Of a stretch of DNA of 64,000 bases, positions 26,049-34,460 are shown piece after piece. This DNA comes from Neobacillus cucumis (lineage in GTDB: Bacteria > Bacillota > Bacilli > Bacillales_B > DSM-18226): NCBI RefSeq assembly GCF_016107705.1, contig NZ_JAEHGC010000018.1, positions 16,536 to 80,535 on the forward strand, written 5' to 3'. The translations under genes were made by a program, and so were the position numbers. The notes beneath the pieces were generated by a model that searched no databases, had not been told where the DNA came from, and saw only the letters and a list, made by a program, of their open reading frames with translations. Numbering within the stretch: position 1 is the stretch's first letter; each line of letters begins with the position of its first letter.

Positions 26049-26790
26049 GGTTTCCTTTTACCTTGGAAAGAAAAATGGAGCTCATTTGGGTAATAAGAGG
26101 GTATTCCTTTTCCCTTTTGTAAGGGAATCATCTCCTCTTGGGCAATGCAACGCCTTTTCTTTTACCTTTTGTATGAAAATCTACCTTCTTCGGGCAATGC
26201 AACGCCTTTCCTTTTACCCTTTGCATGAAAATCTACCTTCTTCGGGGAATGCAGCGCCTTCCCTTTTACCCTCAGAATAAAAATCTACCTCTCTCGGGCA
26301 ATGCAACGCCTTTCCTTTTACCCTCCACACAAACATCTACCTCCCTCGGGCAATGCAACGCCTTTCCTTTTACCCTCACAATAAAAATCTACCTCTCTCG
26401 GGCAATGCAACGCCTTTCCTTTTACCCTCTTCACAAAAATCTACCTTCTTCGGGCAATGCAACTCTCTTCCTTTTACCCTCCACACAAACATCTACCTCC
26501 CTCGGGCAATGCAACGCCTTTCCTTTTACCCTCAGAATAAAAATCTACCTCTCTAGGGCAATGCAACGCCTTTCCTTTTACCCTCCACACAAACATCTAC
26601 CTCCCTCGGGCAATGCAACGCCTTTCCTTTTACCCTCACAATAAAAATCTACCTCCCTCGGGCAATGCAACGCCTTTCCTTTTACCCTCTTCACAAAAAT
26701 CTACCTTCATCGGGCAATGCAACTCTCTTCCTTTTACCCTCCACACAAACATCTACATCCTTCGGGGAATGCAAATTCAAGACATCCTCC
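26049..26790. repeat. 52-bp tandem repeat array A
   Basis: GGG marks the start of each unit at 26088, 26140, 26192 and so on every 52 bases up to 26764. That gives 13 full units plus a partial unit at each end, with no insertion or deletion. The unit reads GGGCAATGCAACGCC, then TTTCCTTTTACCCT, then a variable CAxAATAAAAATC part, then TACCTCCCTC. The first unit is much diverged but in phase. The array fills most of the 930-base gap between the small membrane protein gene and the eat gene. It is open in long frames only because 52 is not a multiple of 3; I do not regard it as coding. Confidence 0.95.
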
Positions 26791-26796
26791 TAAATA

Positions 26797-26827
26797 GAAA
26801 AAGATGCCCCCCCAAAGGACATCTTTT
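26797..26827 (-). terminator. terminator after eat
   Basis: AAAAAGATG and CATCTTTT pair around a C-rich loop; T residues follow on the minus strand. Confidence 0.65.
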
Positions 26828-26836
26828 CATAATCTA

Positions 26837-28237
26837 TTAACCAATCTTTTCCTCGCCAACATCAGAACCGGTTACATCCTCAATCGACACAAACTCCTCT
26901 GACATTGGACGCAAATTCTTGGACCCTACCAAGAAATAATAGACAATCGCGACACCGAAAATCGTCAGAATCACACCTGCCAATGGCAACTGAACCCCAA
27001 ACAATGGCAGAGTCGTCGTTAACACACTATATTTTACTACACAGAAGAATGAGAAAACGCCCAGCACCAACGCAATCGCTGGTACCACTGGATAACTTAC
27101 CTTAAACGGTCTTTCCAAATTTGGTTCCTTTTTCCGTAATACAAACAACGAAACCATACTTAAACAGTACATCGTGATCGCACCAAAAACAGAAAGGATG
27201 ATCAGGGCATTCGCAAAGTTTGCAGACCCAGCCGCAATGACTCCAATCGCTCCCGGAACAATCAAGCCCCAGTGAGGAACACCGCGTTTTGAAAGATTTG
27301 ATAAAAACTTAGGCAGGTAGCCAGCACGAGCTAATGCAAACGTTTGACGGGAATACCCAATGATAATTCCATGCAAGCTGGCAATCAGACCAAATAAACC
27401 GATAATCGCAACCGATTTTGGAATAAAGCTGCCTTCGCCATAAATACTAGCCAATGCCTGTGGAAGCGGATAATCCGCTGGTTTACCGGTACCTCCGCCT
27501 AGACCGGCGGTTACCACTAAGGTTAAAATGGTAGCGATACCAAGTGTTAAAATTCCTGAAATAAATCCTTTTGGAATATCCTTCTTCGGATCGCGCACCT
27601 CTTCCGCTGCCATCGCTCCCCCTTCAATCGCCAGGAAGAACCAGATCGCAAATGGAATCGCAGCCAAAACGCCGGACCAGCCATGACTAAAAGCCATATC
27701 ATTAAAGATATTTGACGCTTGAACGTGAGGTAAGCCGGCAACATAATAAATCGCAAGACCAATCAGTGCCATCACCGTTGCCACTAACTCAATCACTGCC
27801 GCACCTTTTACACCAATGAGGTTAACCAAAATAAATAAGATAAACATTCCAACTGTTGCATAAACAGCATTAATACTTGGGACCAGGAAGTTAATATAAG
27901 CACCTACCGAAACGGCAATCGCTGGTGGTGCAAACACGAACTCGAGCAAACAGGCTAACCCTGTAACATAGCCCATAAATGGCCCCATCGCTTTTCTTGC
28001 ATAGGCAGAAGGGCCGCCTGCGTGAGGAATGGAAGTTGAAAGCTCTGAGTAACTAAAAATAAAGGTCGTATAGAAGACAATAATAATGAGTGCTGCAATG
28101 CCAAGACCAATGGTGCCGCCTGATTCAAACCCATAGTTCCAGCCGAAATATTGACCGGATATAACCATCCCGACGGCAATTCCCCATAGATGGATTGGCT
28201 TAAGCGCTTTTTGTAAATGGTTGTTTCCCTGCTCCAT
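26837..28237 (-). CDS. eat: ethanolamine permease
   Basis: 466 residues from the ATG at 28237, which has GGGGAAGGG upstream; an earlier TTG is ignored. Twelve membrane segments of the APC type. The segments 'WGIAVGMVISGQYFGWNYGF', 'SIPHAGGPSAYARKAMGP' and 'EGGAMAAEEVRDPKKDIPKG' match the Eat family of ethanolamine permeases. It is the last gene of the eut locus, so it should bring in the substrate of EutBC. It replaces EutH, which is absent. Confidence 0.9.
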   Translation of the reverse strand: MEQGNNHLQKALKPIHLWGIAVGMVISGQYFGWNYGFESGGTIGLGIAALIIIVFYTTFIFSYSELSTSIPHAGGPSAYARKAMGPFMGYVTGLACLLEFVFAPPAIAVSVGAYINFLVPSINAVYATVGMFILFILVNLIGVKGAAVIELVATVMALIGLAIYYVAGLPHVQASNIFNDMAFSHGWSGVLAAIPFAIWFFLAIEGGAMAAEEVRDPKKDIPKGFISGILTLGIATILTLVVTAGLGGGTGKPADYPLPQALASIYGEGSFIPKSVAIIGLFGLIASLHGIIIGYSRQTFALARAGYLPKFLSNLSKRGVPHWGLIVPGAIGVIAAGSANFANALIILSVFGAITMYCLSMVSLFVLRKKEPNLERPFKVSYPVVPAIALVLGVFSFFCVVKYSVLTTTLPLFGVQLPLAGVILTIFGVAIVYYFLVGSKNLRPMSEEFVSIEDVTGSDVGEEKIG

Positions 28238-28310
28238 AAACCCTTCCCCTTTCAAAATTAAATCTCCTGGTAAAAATAAGCTTCAAACAATTTCTAAACC
28301 CGACTATGTA

Positions 28311-28337
28311 ATTAAACTAGTTAGCTCCTAGTTTAAT
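28311..28337. promoter_or_regulatory. perfect inverted repeat before eat
   Basis: ATTAAACTAG and CTAGTTTAAT are separated by 7 bases in the gap between mdh and eat. No T run follows, so it may be an operator or an mRNA hairpin instead of a terminator. Confidence 0.45.
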
Positions 28338-28379
28338 ATAGAATCGTAGAAGGATTACACAGGTTAATTTTTCTAAAAA

Positions 28380-29324
28380 TTATCGTGTCTTCAAAACAGA
28401 CATTACATTCAGGACAGATTGAGCAGATTGATCAAGGGCCGCTTTCTCCTCCGGCGTCAAGGCAATTTCAATCACCGTTTCAATCCCATCTCCGCCAAGG
28501 ATGGTAGGTACCCCCAAATATAAATCCTGATAGCCATATTCCCCTTCTAAATAAGCAATACACGGTAAAATTCGCTTTTTATCCTTTAAAATCGCTTCGG
28601 CCATTTGTACCATCGAAGCGGCAGGTGCATAGTAAGCGCTTCCTTGGCCTAACAAACTAACAATCTCTCCCCCGCCTTTACGCGTTCTTTCCACAATCGC
28701 TTCGATGCGATGCGGCGGAAGAATCTTATCCAGCGGTATTCCCCCGGCATAGGAGAACCTGACCAATGGGACCATATCATCCCCATGACCGCCAAGAACA
28801 AAGCCCGAAATATCTTCCACCGACACATTCAATTCCTGGGCAACAAAGGTGTTAAAACGAGCGGTATCTAAGACACCTGACTGTCCAATGACACGATTTT
28901 TTGGAAAACCCGTCGTTTTATAACATACATAGGTCATTGCGTCGACCGGATTACTTAACACGATAATATAACTATTTGGAGCATATCTTTTAATATTTTC
29001 CGAGACTTGCTCCATAATTTTGGCATTCGTAGAAACCAAATCGTCCCGGCTCATCCCCGGTTTCCGAGGCAGGCCGGCAGTGATTAGCACCAAATCAGCA
29101 TCCCGAATATCCTCATAATCCGAGGTACCCGTGATGTTTGCGTTAAAGCCTTGAATCGGACTGGCCTCGAGCATATCAAGGGCTTTCCCTTTAGTAGGAT
29201 CGCTTTGGGCTGGTATATCAACGATCACAACATCCCCTAATTCTTTTTGAGCCAGCATCAGTGCAGCCGTTGCACCGGTAAAACCGGCACCTATGACTGC
29301 AATTTTTTTACGTCTAAATGCCAT
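28380..29324 (-). CDS. mdh: malate dehydrogenase encoded in the eut locus
   Basis: 314 residues. The NAD-binding GAGFTGA is at residue 12. '[13 protein letters not shown]' near 85 has the Arg that selects dicarboxylates, so this is malate rather than lactate dehydrogenase. The active-site His is in 'GGHGDDMVP' near 178. It lies 25 bases downstream of a shell-protein gene and is probably co-transcribed. MDH is not a usual eut protein; it may recycle NADH/NAD+ made by the acetaldehyde dehydrogenase. No obvious encapsulation peptide is seen at either end. Confidence 0.92.
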   Translation of the reverse strand: MAFRRKKIAVIGAGFTGATAALMLAQKELGDVVIVDIPAQSDPTKGKALDMLEASPIQGFNANITGTSDYEDIRDADLVLITAGLPRKPGMSRDDLVSTNAKIMEQVSENIKRYAPNSYIIVLSNPVDAMTYVCYKTTGFPKNRVIGQSGVLDTARFNTFVAQELNVSVEDISGFVLGGHGDDMVPLVRFSYAGGIPLDKILPPHRIEAIVERTRKGGGEIVSLLGQGSAYYAPAASMVQMAEAILKDKKRILPCIAYLEGEYGYQDLYLGVPTILGGDGIETVIEIALTPEEKAALDQSAQSVLNVMSVLKTR

Positions 29325-29349
29325 CGTTTTTCCTCCATTCCTTCAAAAA

Positions 29350-29703
29350 TTATTCCGATATTGTTGGAGGCTCTTCCTGTTTTGCTTTTGGACCTCGTTT
29401 TGCAGGCTTTGGCTTTTCCTCCGCCTTCTTCGGCGCCTTCGCCAGCATTTGCCCCACTTCCTCATCAGGACGCGGGATGACATGTGCGGTAACAAGTACA
29501 CCAACACTTTGTGCAGCGTACTTTCCGGCATCAACTGCTGCCTGAACAGCCCCAACATCCCCTTCTACTAAAATCGAAACGAGTCCCGCATCTACTTTTT
29601 CCTTTTTAATTAAAGTTACATCCGCTGCTTTAACCATCGCATCGGCCGCAACAATCGAAGCAATCAGTCCTCTGGTTTCAATCATTCCTAATGCTTTTGA
29701 CAT
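29350..29703 (-). CDS. BMC shell protein with Lys/Pro-rich tail
   Basis: 117 residues from the ATG at 29703, with AGGAGGTG 7 bases before it. Residues 1-85 are one BMC domain ('ALGMIETRGLIASIVAADAM', 'LVEGDVGAVQAAVDAG', 'AHVIPRP'), forming hexamers of the microcompartment facet. Residues ~88-117 are a low-complexity tail rich in Lys, Pro and Glu ('KKAEEKPKPAKRGPKAK'). It is a paralogue of the EutM at 30868. A charged tail could bind cargo or nucleic acid, as suggested for EutK-type extensions; that is speculation. Confidence 0.92.
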   Translation of the reverse strand: MSKALGMIETRGLIASIVAADAMVKAADVTLIKKEKVDAGLVSILVEGDVGAVQAAVDAGKYAAQSVGVLVTAHVIPRPDEEVGQMLAKAPKKAEEKPKPAKRGPKAKQEEPPTISE

Positions 29704-29704
29704 A

Positions 29705-29980
29705 TTACGCACCTCCTTCTACATCAATCGAATCAATTATTCCGATAATCACAGCATCAATCGGCAGCTTCTGATCCCCGATAATATTTGCCGCGGCACT
29801 TCCCGTTGTGACCATCACCTTATCCCCGACACCTGCACCAATCCGGTCCACCGCAATAAACGGTGAAAGGATCGGTACCCCGGTTGGAAGCTCCGGCTGG
29901 ACAAACAAATATTTTAATCCTGTCAGGTTGTCTTCCTTTCTGGTCGCCCACACATTTCCAATCACCGTTCCTACTTGCAA
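29705..29980 (-). CDS. eutN: EutN/CcmL-type shell vertex protein
   Basis: 91 residues. 'MQVGTVIGNVWATRKEDNL' and 'AVDRIGAGVGDKVMVTTGSAA' are typical of the pentameric vertex protein that closes bacterial microcompartments. The stop codon lies one base before the next shell-protein start. Confidence 0.94.
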   Translation of the reverse strand: MQVGTVIGNVWATRKEDNLTGLKYLFVQPELPTGVPILSPFIAVDRIGAGVGDKVMVTTGSAAANIIGDQKLPIDAVIIGIIDSIDVEGGA

Positions 29981-29996
29981 AAAATCATCCCCTTAC

Positions 29997-30848
29997 TTAG
30001 TCCATAACCCGGATGGCTTTTTTCAACTCTCTTGCGGCATCCCGTGCTAACGGCGTTACAATTGTTCCTTTTCGAACTGAAATCGAGTCGCCCTTACAGG
30101 CCTGCACATCTCTTTTCGTTAAGAGATTTTTTTGAAAAATAACAGCCTCTGGTTCCTTCGTTTGAACTGGTTCTTTCAAAGTGGCTTGGGTGTTAACCGG
30201 CTTCTCACCATCTTTAACAAGAATACCCGACTGACCACTTGTAATTAACCCCGCATTCGCTTCATCGGTATCAATATGCATCTCTAGCCTATATCTCGGC
30301 GACACCCGAATGAGTACTTTTTCAAACGAAACCGGGCGCTCACCTTCAGTTCTGATTCGAACATATTCCCCATTTTCCACTCCGAAATGCACTGCATCAT
30401 CGGGATGCATGTGGATATGGGTCTGGGCTATGATCAGTCCTTCATTTTTATAAATACTTCCCTTCGGCCCTACCAGCGTAATCGGAGCGGAGCCCGCAAT
30501 ATTACCCGATTCTCTTATCGGCGGGTTCACACCGAGCTTCACCGCATCCGTTTTGCTTACCTCAACCTGTGTTAAGGAACGGGCCGGACCAAGGATGCGC
30601 ACTTTTTCAATGCTTCCTCTTGGTCCGACAATGACCACCGTTTCATTTGCCGCAAATTGACCTGGCTGCGACAACTCCGCTTTTTTCGTTAATTCATACC
30701 CTTTACCAAAAAGCGTCTCTAAATCAGTTTGACTTAAATGACAGTGGCGGGCAGAAACAGCCATTGGGATCGTATTCGGTCTTGAGTCCTTTTTAAACAA
30801 TTGCTGAATGACTTCTTCAACAATCGTTCGAATGGCTTGTTCATTCAT
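29997..30848 (-). CDS. pduL: PduL-type phosphotransacylase
   Basis: 283 residues from the ATG at 30848 (AAGGAG 8 bases upstream). The metal-binding motifs are VSARHCHLS near residue 31 and THIHMHPDDA near 138. It converts acetyl-CoA to acetyl-phosphate and frees CoA inside the compartment. The first ~18 residues form an amphipathic helix ('AIRTIVEEVIQQLFKK'), a likely encapsulation peptide. Beyond the usual ~210-residue enzyme is a C-terminal ~60-residue extension with 'LLTKRDVQA' and 'IVTPLARDAARELKK', a short motif that I recall from other microcompartment-linked proteins. The gene fills the place of eutD. Confidence 0.92.
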   Translation of the reverse strand: MNEQAIRTIVEEVIQQLFKKDSRPNTIPMAVSARHCHLSQTDLETLFGKGYELTKKAELSQPGQFAANETVVIVGPRGSIEKVRILGPARSLTQVEVSKTDAVKLGVNPPIRESGNIAGSAPITLVGPKGSIYKNEGLIIAQTHIHMHPDDAVHFGVENGEYVRIRTEGERPVSFEKVLIRVSPRYRLEMHIDTDEANAGLITSGQSGILVKDGEKPVNTQATLKEPVQTKEPEAVIFQKNLLTKRDVQACKGDSISVRKGTIVTPLARDAARELKKAIRVMD

Positions 30849-30867
30849 CCAACCCACTCCTTACTTC

Positions 30868-31161
30868 TTACACTTCAACATCTAATTTTGGTAAAATGCT
30901 TTCCAATTCATTGTGTGGACGTGGAATCACATGGACAGATAAAAGTTCGCCGACACGTTCTGCTGCTGCCGCACCTGCTTCGGTTGCTGCTTTTACTGCA
31001 CCAACATCACCGCGAACAAGAACGGTTACAAGTCCGCCTCCAACATGAACTTTCCCGATTAAGTGTACATTTGCTGCCTTCACCATTGCGTCAGCTGCTT
31101 CCACGGATGCTACCAAACCTTTTGTTTCTACCATTCCTAATGCTGTTAATTCTCTAGCCAT
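30868..31161 (-). CDS. eutM: BMC shell protein EutM
   Basis: 97 residues, a single BMC domain ('[20 protein letters not shown]', '[17 protein letters not shown]', 'SVHVIPRPH'). This is the major hexameric facet protein of the ethanolamine microcompartment. It lies between eutE and pduL with short gaps. Confidence 0.95.
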   Translation of the reverse strand: MARELTALGMVETKGLVASVEAADAMVKAANVHLIGKVHVGGGLVTVLVRGDVGAVKAATEAGAAAAERVGELLSVHVIPRPHNELESILPKLDVEV

Positions 31162-31177
31162 TTTAAATTCCTCCTAT

Positions 31178-32701
31178 TTAGTTCATTTGATATTTTTTTA
31201 ATACTTGGTTTACCATTTCAGAAATCACCTTCGGATCCAGTGAACCCGATCCATTGACGTTGCTTAATACCTGACTCACAATCTCGTCAACCTGATTGCT
31301 TGCTCCCCATTGTGGACCAGAATTTTGGCTGGCCGGCTTTGGAACATTTACTTCCTTCGTTCCATAGGCCATTCTCTTGATATTGATTAAATGGCGGGCC
31401 GTTAAATTATCGGAAGTAATATTTCCGCCAAACGAACCGCAGCCAAGTGTCAGCGATGGCATCAATTCGGTGGTTGCACCAACCGCACCAATGGAAGAAA
31501 GTGTATTGACCATCAGACGGGATACCGGCATTTCCAACGCAAATTCACGGGCCACCTTGTCATCATTGGTGTGGAGCGATAAGCTATGCCCCATCCCTCC
31601 TAAATTTAATATTTTCACACAAAGCTCTTTCGCGTTTTCATAGCTTTCTGCAGTATAAATCGGGAAAATCGGTGACAATTTTTCGATGGAAAAAGGAACT
31701 TCCTTCCCAATCCGTGTTTCTTCCGCAATTAAAATCGATGTATCGGCCGGAACTGAAATTCCAGCGAGTTCAGCAATTTTCACTGCGCTTTGCCCAACGA
31801 TGTCCGGATTGAGCTTTCCTGGAAACGGCGAGATCACCTTTTCTAAAAGCTCTTTTTCCTGCTCATTTAAGAAGTAGGCACCGTTCTTTTTGAACTCCCT
31901 AACAGCCATTTCTTTTACATTCCGGTCAACAACTATCGCCTGTTCCGTGGCACAAATTGTGCCATAATCGAAGGTTTTACTCTCGACGATCATTTTGACC
32001 GACTTTTGGATATTGGCTGTTTTTTCAATATAGACCGGTACGTTTCCAGGACCTACACCGTAGGCTGGCTTACCAGAGCTGTAAGCAGCACGGACTAAGT
32101 CTTTCCCGCCGGTGGCTAAGATTAAATCAATATCCCGATGGTGCATTAATTCGGTGGTTGCCGCCATCGTTGGTTTTGAGATCCAGCCGATAATTCCGTC
32201 CGGAGCCCCCGCTTCAACCGCTGCCTCCAAACAAATTTTTAAAGCAGCGACCGAGCATTTAACCGCACGTGGATGTGGACTAAAAACAATTCCATTTCTT
32301 GTTTTTAAGGCAATTAATGCTTTAAAAATCGCACTCGAGGTTGGATTCGTCGTTGGAATGATCCCGGCAATGACACCAAAAGGATAGGCGACCTCCATGA
32401 TTTTCTTTGTGCGGTCCTCGTTTATAATTCCAACGGTTTTTTCATTTTTAATGGATTCATAGACTGCCAGCGAACCCACGTCATTTTTCATTTTTTTATG
32501 TTCAACAACACCCATACCGGTTTCTTCCACCGCCATCTGGGCTAGTTCAAGTGATTTTGCAGCAGCAGCTTCAGCGACCCGTTTGACGATTTTATCGACT
32601 TGTTCTTGTGAATACGATAAGTATTTTTGCTGTGCTTCTTTTGCTTTTTGAAGTGCATCCCGCATTTCCTGGATGGATTGAAGATCTAAATCAAATTGCA
32701 C
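31178..32701 (-). CDS. eutE: CoA-acylating acetaldehyde dehydrogenase
   Basis: 507 residues from the GTG at 32701 (AAAGGAG 8 bases upstream); a GTG three codons earlier overlaps the ribosome site. It oxidises acetaldehyde to acetyl-CoA with NAD+. The catalytic Cys is in 'DYGTICATEQAIV' near residue 270; 'IPTTNPTSSAIFKALIALKT' near 117 is typical. After residue ~465 there is a linker and an amphipathic C-terminal helix ('VISEMVNQVLKKYQMN'), probably an encapsulation peptide. Confidence 0.95.
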   Translation of the reverse strand: MQFDLDLQSIQEMRDALQKAKEAQQKYLSYSQEQVDKIVKRVAEAAAAKSLELAQMAVEETGMGVVEHKKMKNDVGSLAVYESIKNEKTVGIINEDRTKKIMEVAYPFGVIAGIIPTTNPTSSAIFKALIALKTRNGIVFSPHPRAVKCSVAALKICLEAAVEAGAPDGIIGWISKPTMAATTELMHHRDIDLILATGGKDLVRAAYSSGKPAYGVGPGNVPVYIEKTANIQKSVKMIVESKTFDYGTICATEQAIVVDRNVKEMAVREFKKNGAYFLNEQEKELLEKVISPFPGKLNPDIVGQSAVKIAELAGISVPADTSILIAEETRIGKEVPFSIEKLSPIFPIYTAESYENAKELCVKILNLGGMGHSLSLHTNDDKVAREFALEMPVSRLMVNTLSSIGAVGATTELMPSLTLGCGSFGGNITSDNLTARHLINIKRMAYGTKEVNVPKPASQNSGPQWGASNQVDEIVSQVLSNVNGSGSLDPKVISEMVNQVLKKYQMN

Positions 32702-32755
32702 CAGGGACACTCCTTTCTCTCTTGTTTTTTAGTGTAAAATTACTCTCAGTTCGAG

Positions 32756-32818
32756 TTTATCCGTGATTATTTGTGTTTTATCCGCGAATTACAGCAATTT
32801 ATCCGCGAATCAAAAATC
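32756..32818. repeat. 21-bp repeat array D
   Basis: TTTATCCG starts at 32756, 32777 and 32798, exactly 21 bases apart; the units continue (C/T)GA(A/T)T and then differ. It fills the gap between eutL and eutE and is transcribed if the operon is one unit. Confidence 0.8.
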
Positions 32819-32821
32819 AAT

Positions 32822-33475
32822 CTAGTACTGCCTCGGATTTCTCGCAATCTCGATAATGACATCGCGAAATGCATCGGCAGCCGCTTGGCATGCTGATTGC
32901 GACCCCGTCAACAGCCCGCCGCCAAAGTTTGTTTCCGATGGCGGTCCAAAAAACTTAACCAGTTCCACATCCGCTGCCTTCAAGGCTGCATCAATTCCAT
33001 ACACTGCTTCAAGCGGCGGTGCAATCAGATAGGCAAGCGCCTCCCCTTGATTTATCCCTGCCTCAGCCGATAAATAAGAACCCGTTCTCGCGACCACATG
33101 GGCATATAGCGCATGGCTTTTTTCATCATTTAATGCTTCAAAATAGGCATCATTCTCCGCAGTTTGAATGACCGCATCAATTCCGCTTTTCACTTCATCC
33201 GGACTTGGGCCGGCTAACACGCCAATCATCTCTCCGGACAAGGGCCCTGAGGCATTCCCGGACCCTGCGTAGAAGGACCTCGCATAGACAACATCAACGT
33301 CCGCCCGTTTGGTTGCTTCATCGAGAGCGGTATAGCCGACATCATCGATTGTTGAGGTAAAAATCGCTAAACTCCGTTGATGCGGTTTTAACTGGAACTG
33401 GGCAGCTAAGGCAGGGTCAACATTTGGGATAATCCGAACAGCTAAAATTTCTGCATTAATACGTTCTAAAGCCAC
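32822..33475 (-). CDS. eutL: trimeric shell protein EutL
   Basis: 217 residues with two BMC domains. 'IIPNVDPALAAQF', 'YARSFYAGSGNASGPLSGE' and 'FFGPPSETNFGGGLLTGSQSAC' characters match EutL, whose trimer has a gated central pore. The start is GTG with AGGAGGGG upstream. It lies 3 bases after eutC. Confidence 0.95.
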   Translation of the reverse strand: MALERINAEILAVRIIPNVDPALAAQFQLKPHQRSLAIFTSTIDDVGYTALDEATKRADVDVVYARSFYAGSGNASGPLSGEMIGVLAGPSPDEVKSGIDAVIQTAENDAYFEALNDEKSHALYAHVVARTGSYLSAEAGINQGEALAYLIAPPLEAVYGIDAALKAADVELVKFFGPPSETNFGGGLLTGSQSACQAAADAFRDVIIEIARNPRQY

Positions 33476-33478
33476 TTT

Positions 33479-34447
33479 TTACCCCTCCTTATTGACCAGC
33501 GATACCCCGCTAGCTTCATATTTTAAGATTTTTTGAACAACCGTTCCGATATAAGCCCCTGCCTCAACCGGCGGGATGCCGCCCTTATGAATATTGGAAA
33601 TAACCATTCGGTCGGCTTCAATCGTGCCCTGGCGCGGTTCGTAGCATAAATACGCACTTAATGACTCCGCACTTACAAGCCCTGGTCGCTCACCAATTAG
33701 ATAAACAATTACCTTCGGTTTGAGCAGCTCCCCGACATCATCCATCGCCGCGACCCGGCCTTTTTCGATAAAAAATGGTGTCCCGACATCGAGCCCTAAG
33801 CTTTGCAGTGATTGATTCAAAGATAGGTAGACATCCTCTACATTTTCCTCAACCGCTTTTGAACTCAAGCCGTCAGAAACAATAATTTGCACAGTCGGAG
33901 ACTTTTTACATTTTTCGTTGATTAATTGTTTGGCTTCATCAGAAAGCTTTCGGCCAAAATCAGGACGGCGGACATATACCTCTTTGTCAGCAACCTTTGT
34001 ATTGACCTTGAATAAGGACAGGCTTTCCAAGATTTTCGGATCGACATCACCATAGACCGCATCAACCGCGGCCGCATGGTCAAAGCGAAATTTCAACCAC
34101 GTGTCCGTTTTAGGCCTTAAGCCCGCACGGCCAACACCTATCCTAGCTGGTGTTTTACTAATGAGAAGATCCAGCTCTTCTTTGTTAAAAGGATTTTCGA
34201 GACCTACCCGCGGTTTTGGTTCCACTGCTATTTCCTTTTCCGGCTCAGACTCGGTACAATCCGAGGTGCAATTCTCTTCAACCTTATTTGAACGGTGATT
34301 CCAAAACTTTACTTCAACACTGGCGGCTGGCTCAGCGGTTACCTTTGTATGAACCTCTTCCACCGTTGACTCACTGCCAACCACAGCCTTTGTCTGCAAT
34401 TTTTCAACCACCATTTTCGTGATTTGTTCCACTAACTCAGGATTCAT
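33479..34447 (-). CDS. eutC: ethanolamine ammonia-lyase small subunit
   Basis: 322 residues. The conserved part starts near residue 95 ('TPARIGVGRAGLRPKTDTWL') and runs to 'NIHKGGIPPVEAGAYIG' near 288. With EutB it makes the adenosylcobalamin enzyme that splits ethanolamine into acetaldehyde and ammonia. Residues 1-20 form an amphipathic helix ('LVEQITKMVVEKLQ'), the encapsulation peptide; residues ~25-90 are a variable, charged linker. It follows eutB after 13 bases. Confidence 0.95.
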   Translation of the reverse strand: MNPELVEQITKMVVEKLQTKAVVGSESTVEEVHTKVTAEPAASVEVKFWNHRSNKVEENCTSDCTESEPEKEIAVEPKPRVGLENPFNKEELDLLISKTPARIGVGRAGLRPKTDTWLKFRFDHAAAVDAVYGDVDPKILESLSLFKVNTKVADKEVYVRRPDFGRKLSDEAKQLINEKCKKSPTVQIIVSDGLSSKAVEENVEDVYLSLNQSLQSLGLDVGTPFFIEKGRVAAMDDVGELLKPKVIVYLIGERPGLVSAESLSAYLCYEPRQGTIEADRMVISNIHKGGIPPVEAGAYIGTVVQKILKYEASGVSLVNKEG

Positions 34448-34460
34448 TCCTTAACACCTC

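Noticed and set aside
26225..26644. Long open frame through the 52-bp array giving a repetitive 139-residue peptide
   Set aside because: The unit has no stop in any frame and 52 is not divisible by 3, so open frames arise automatically. There is no ribosome site and the peptide has no protein-like features.
26049..26790. CRISPR array
   Set aside because: The repeat covers the whole 52-base unit; there are no unique spacers and no cas genes nearby.
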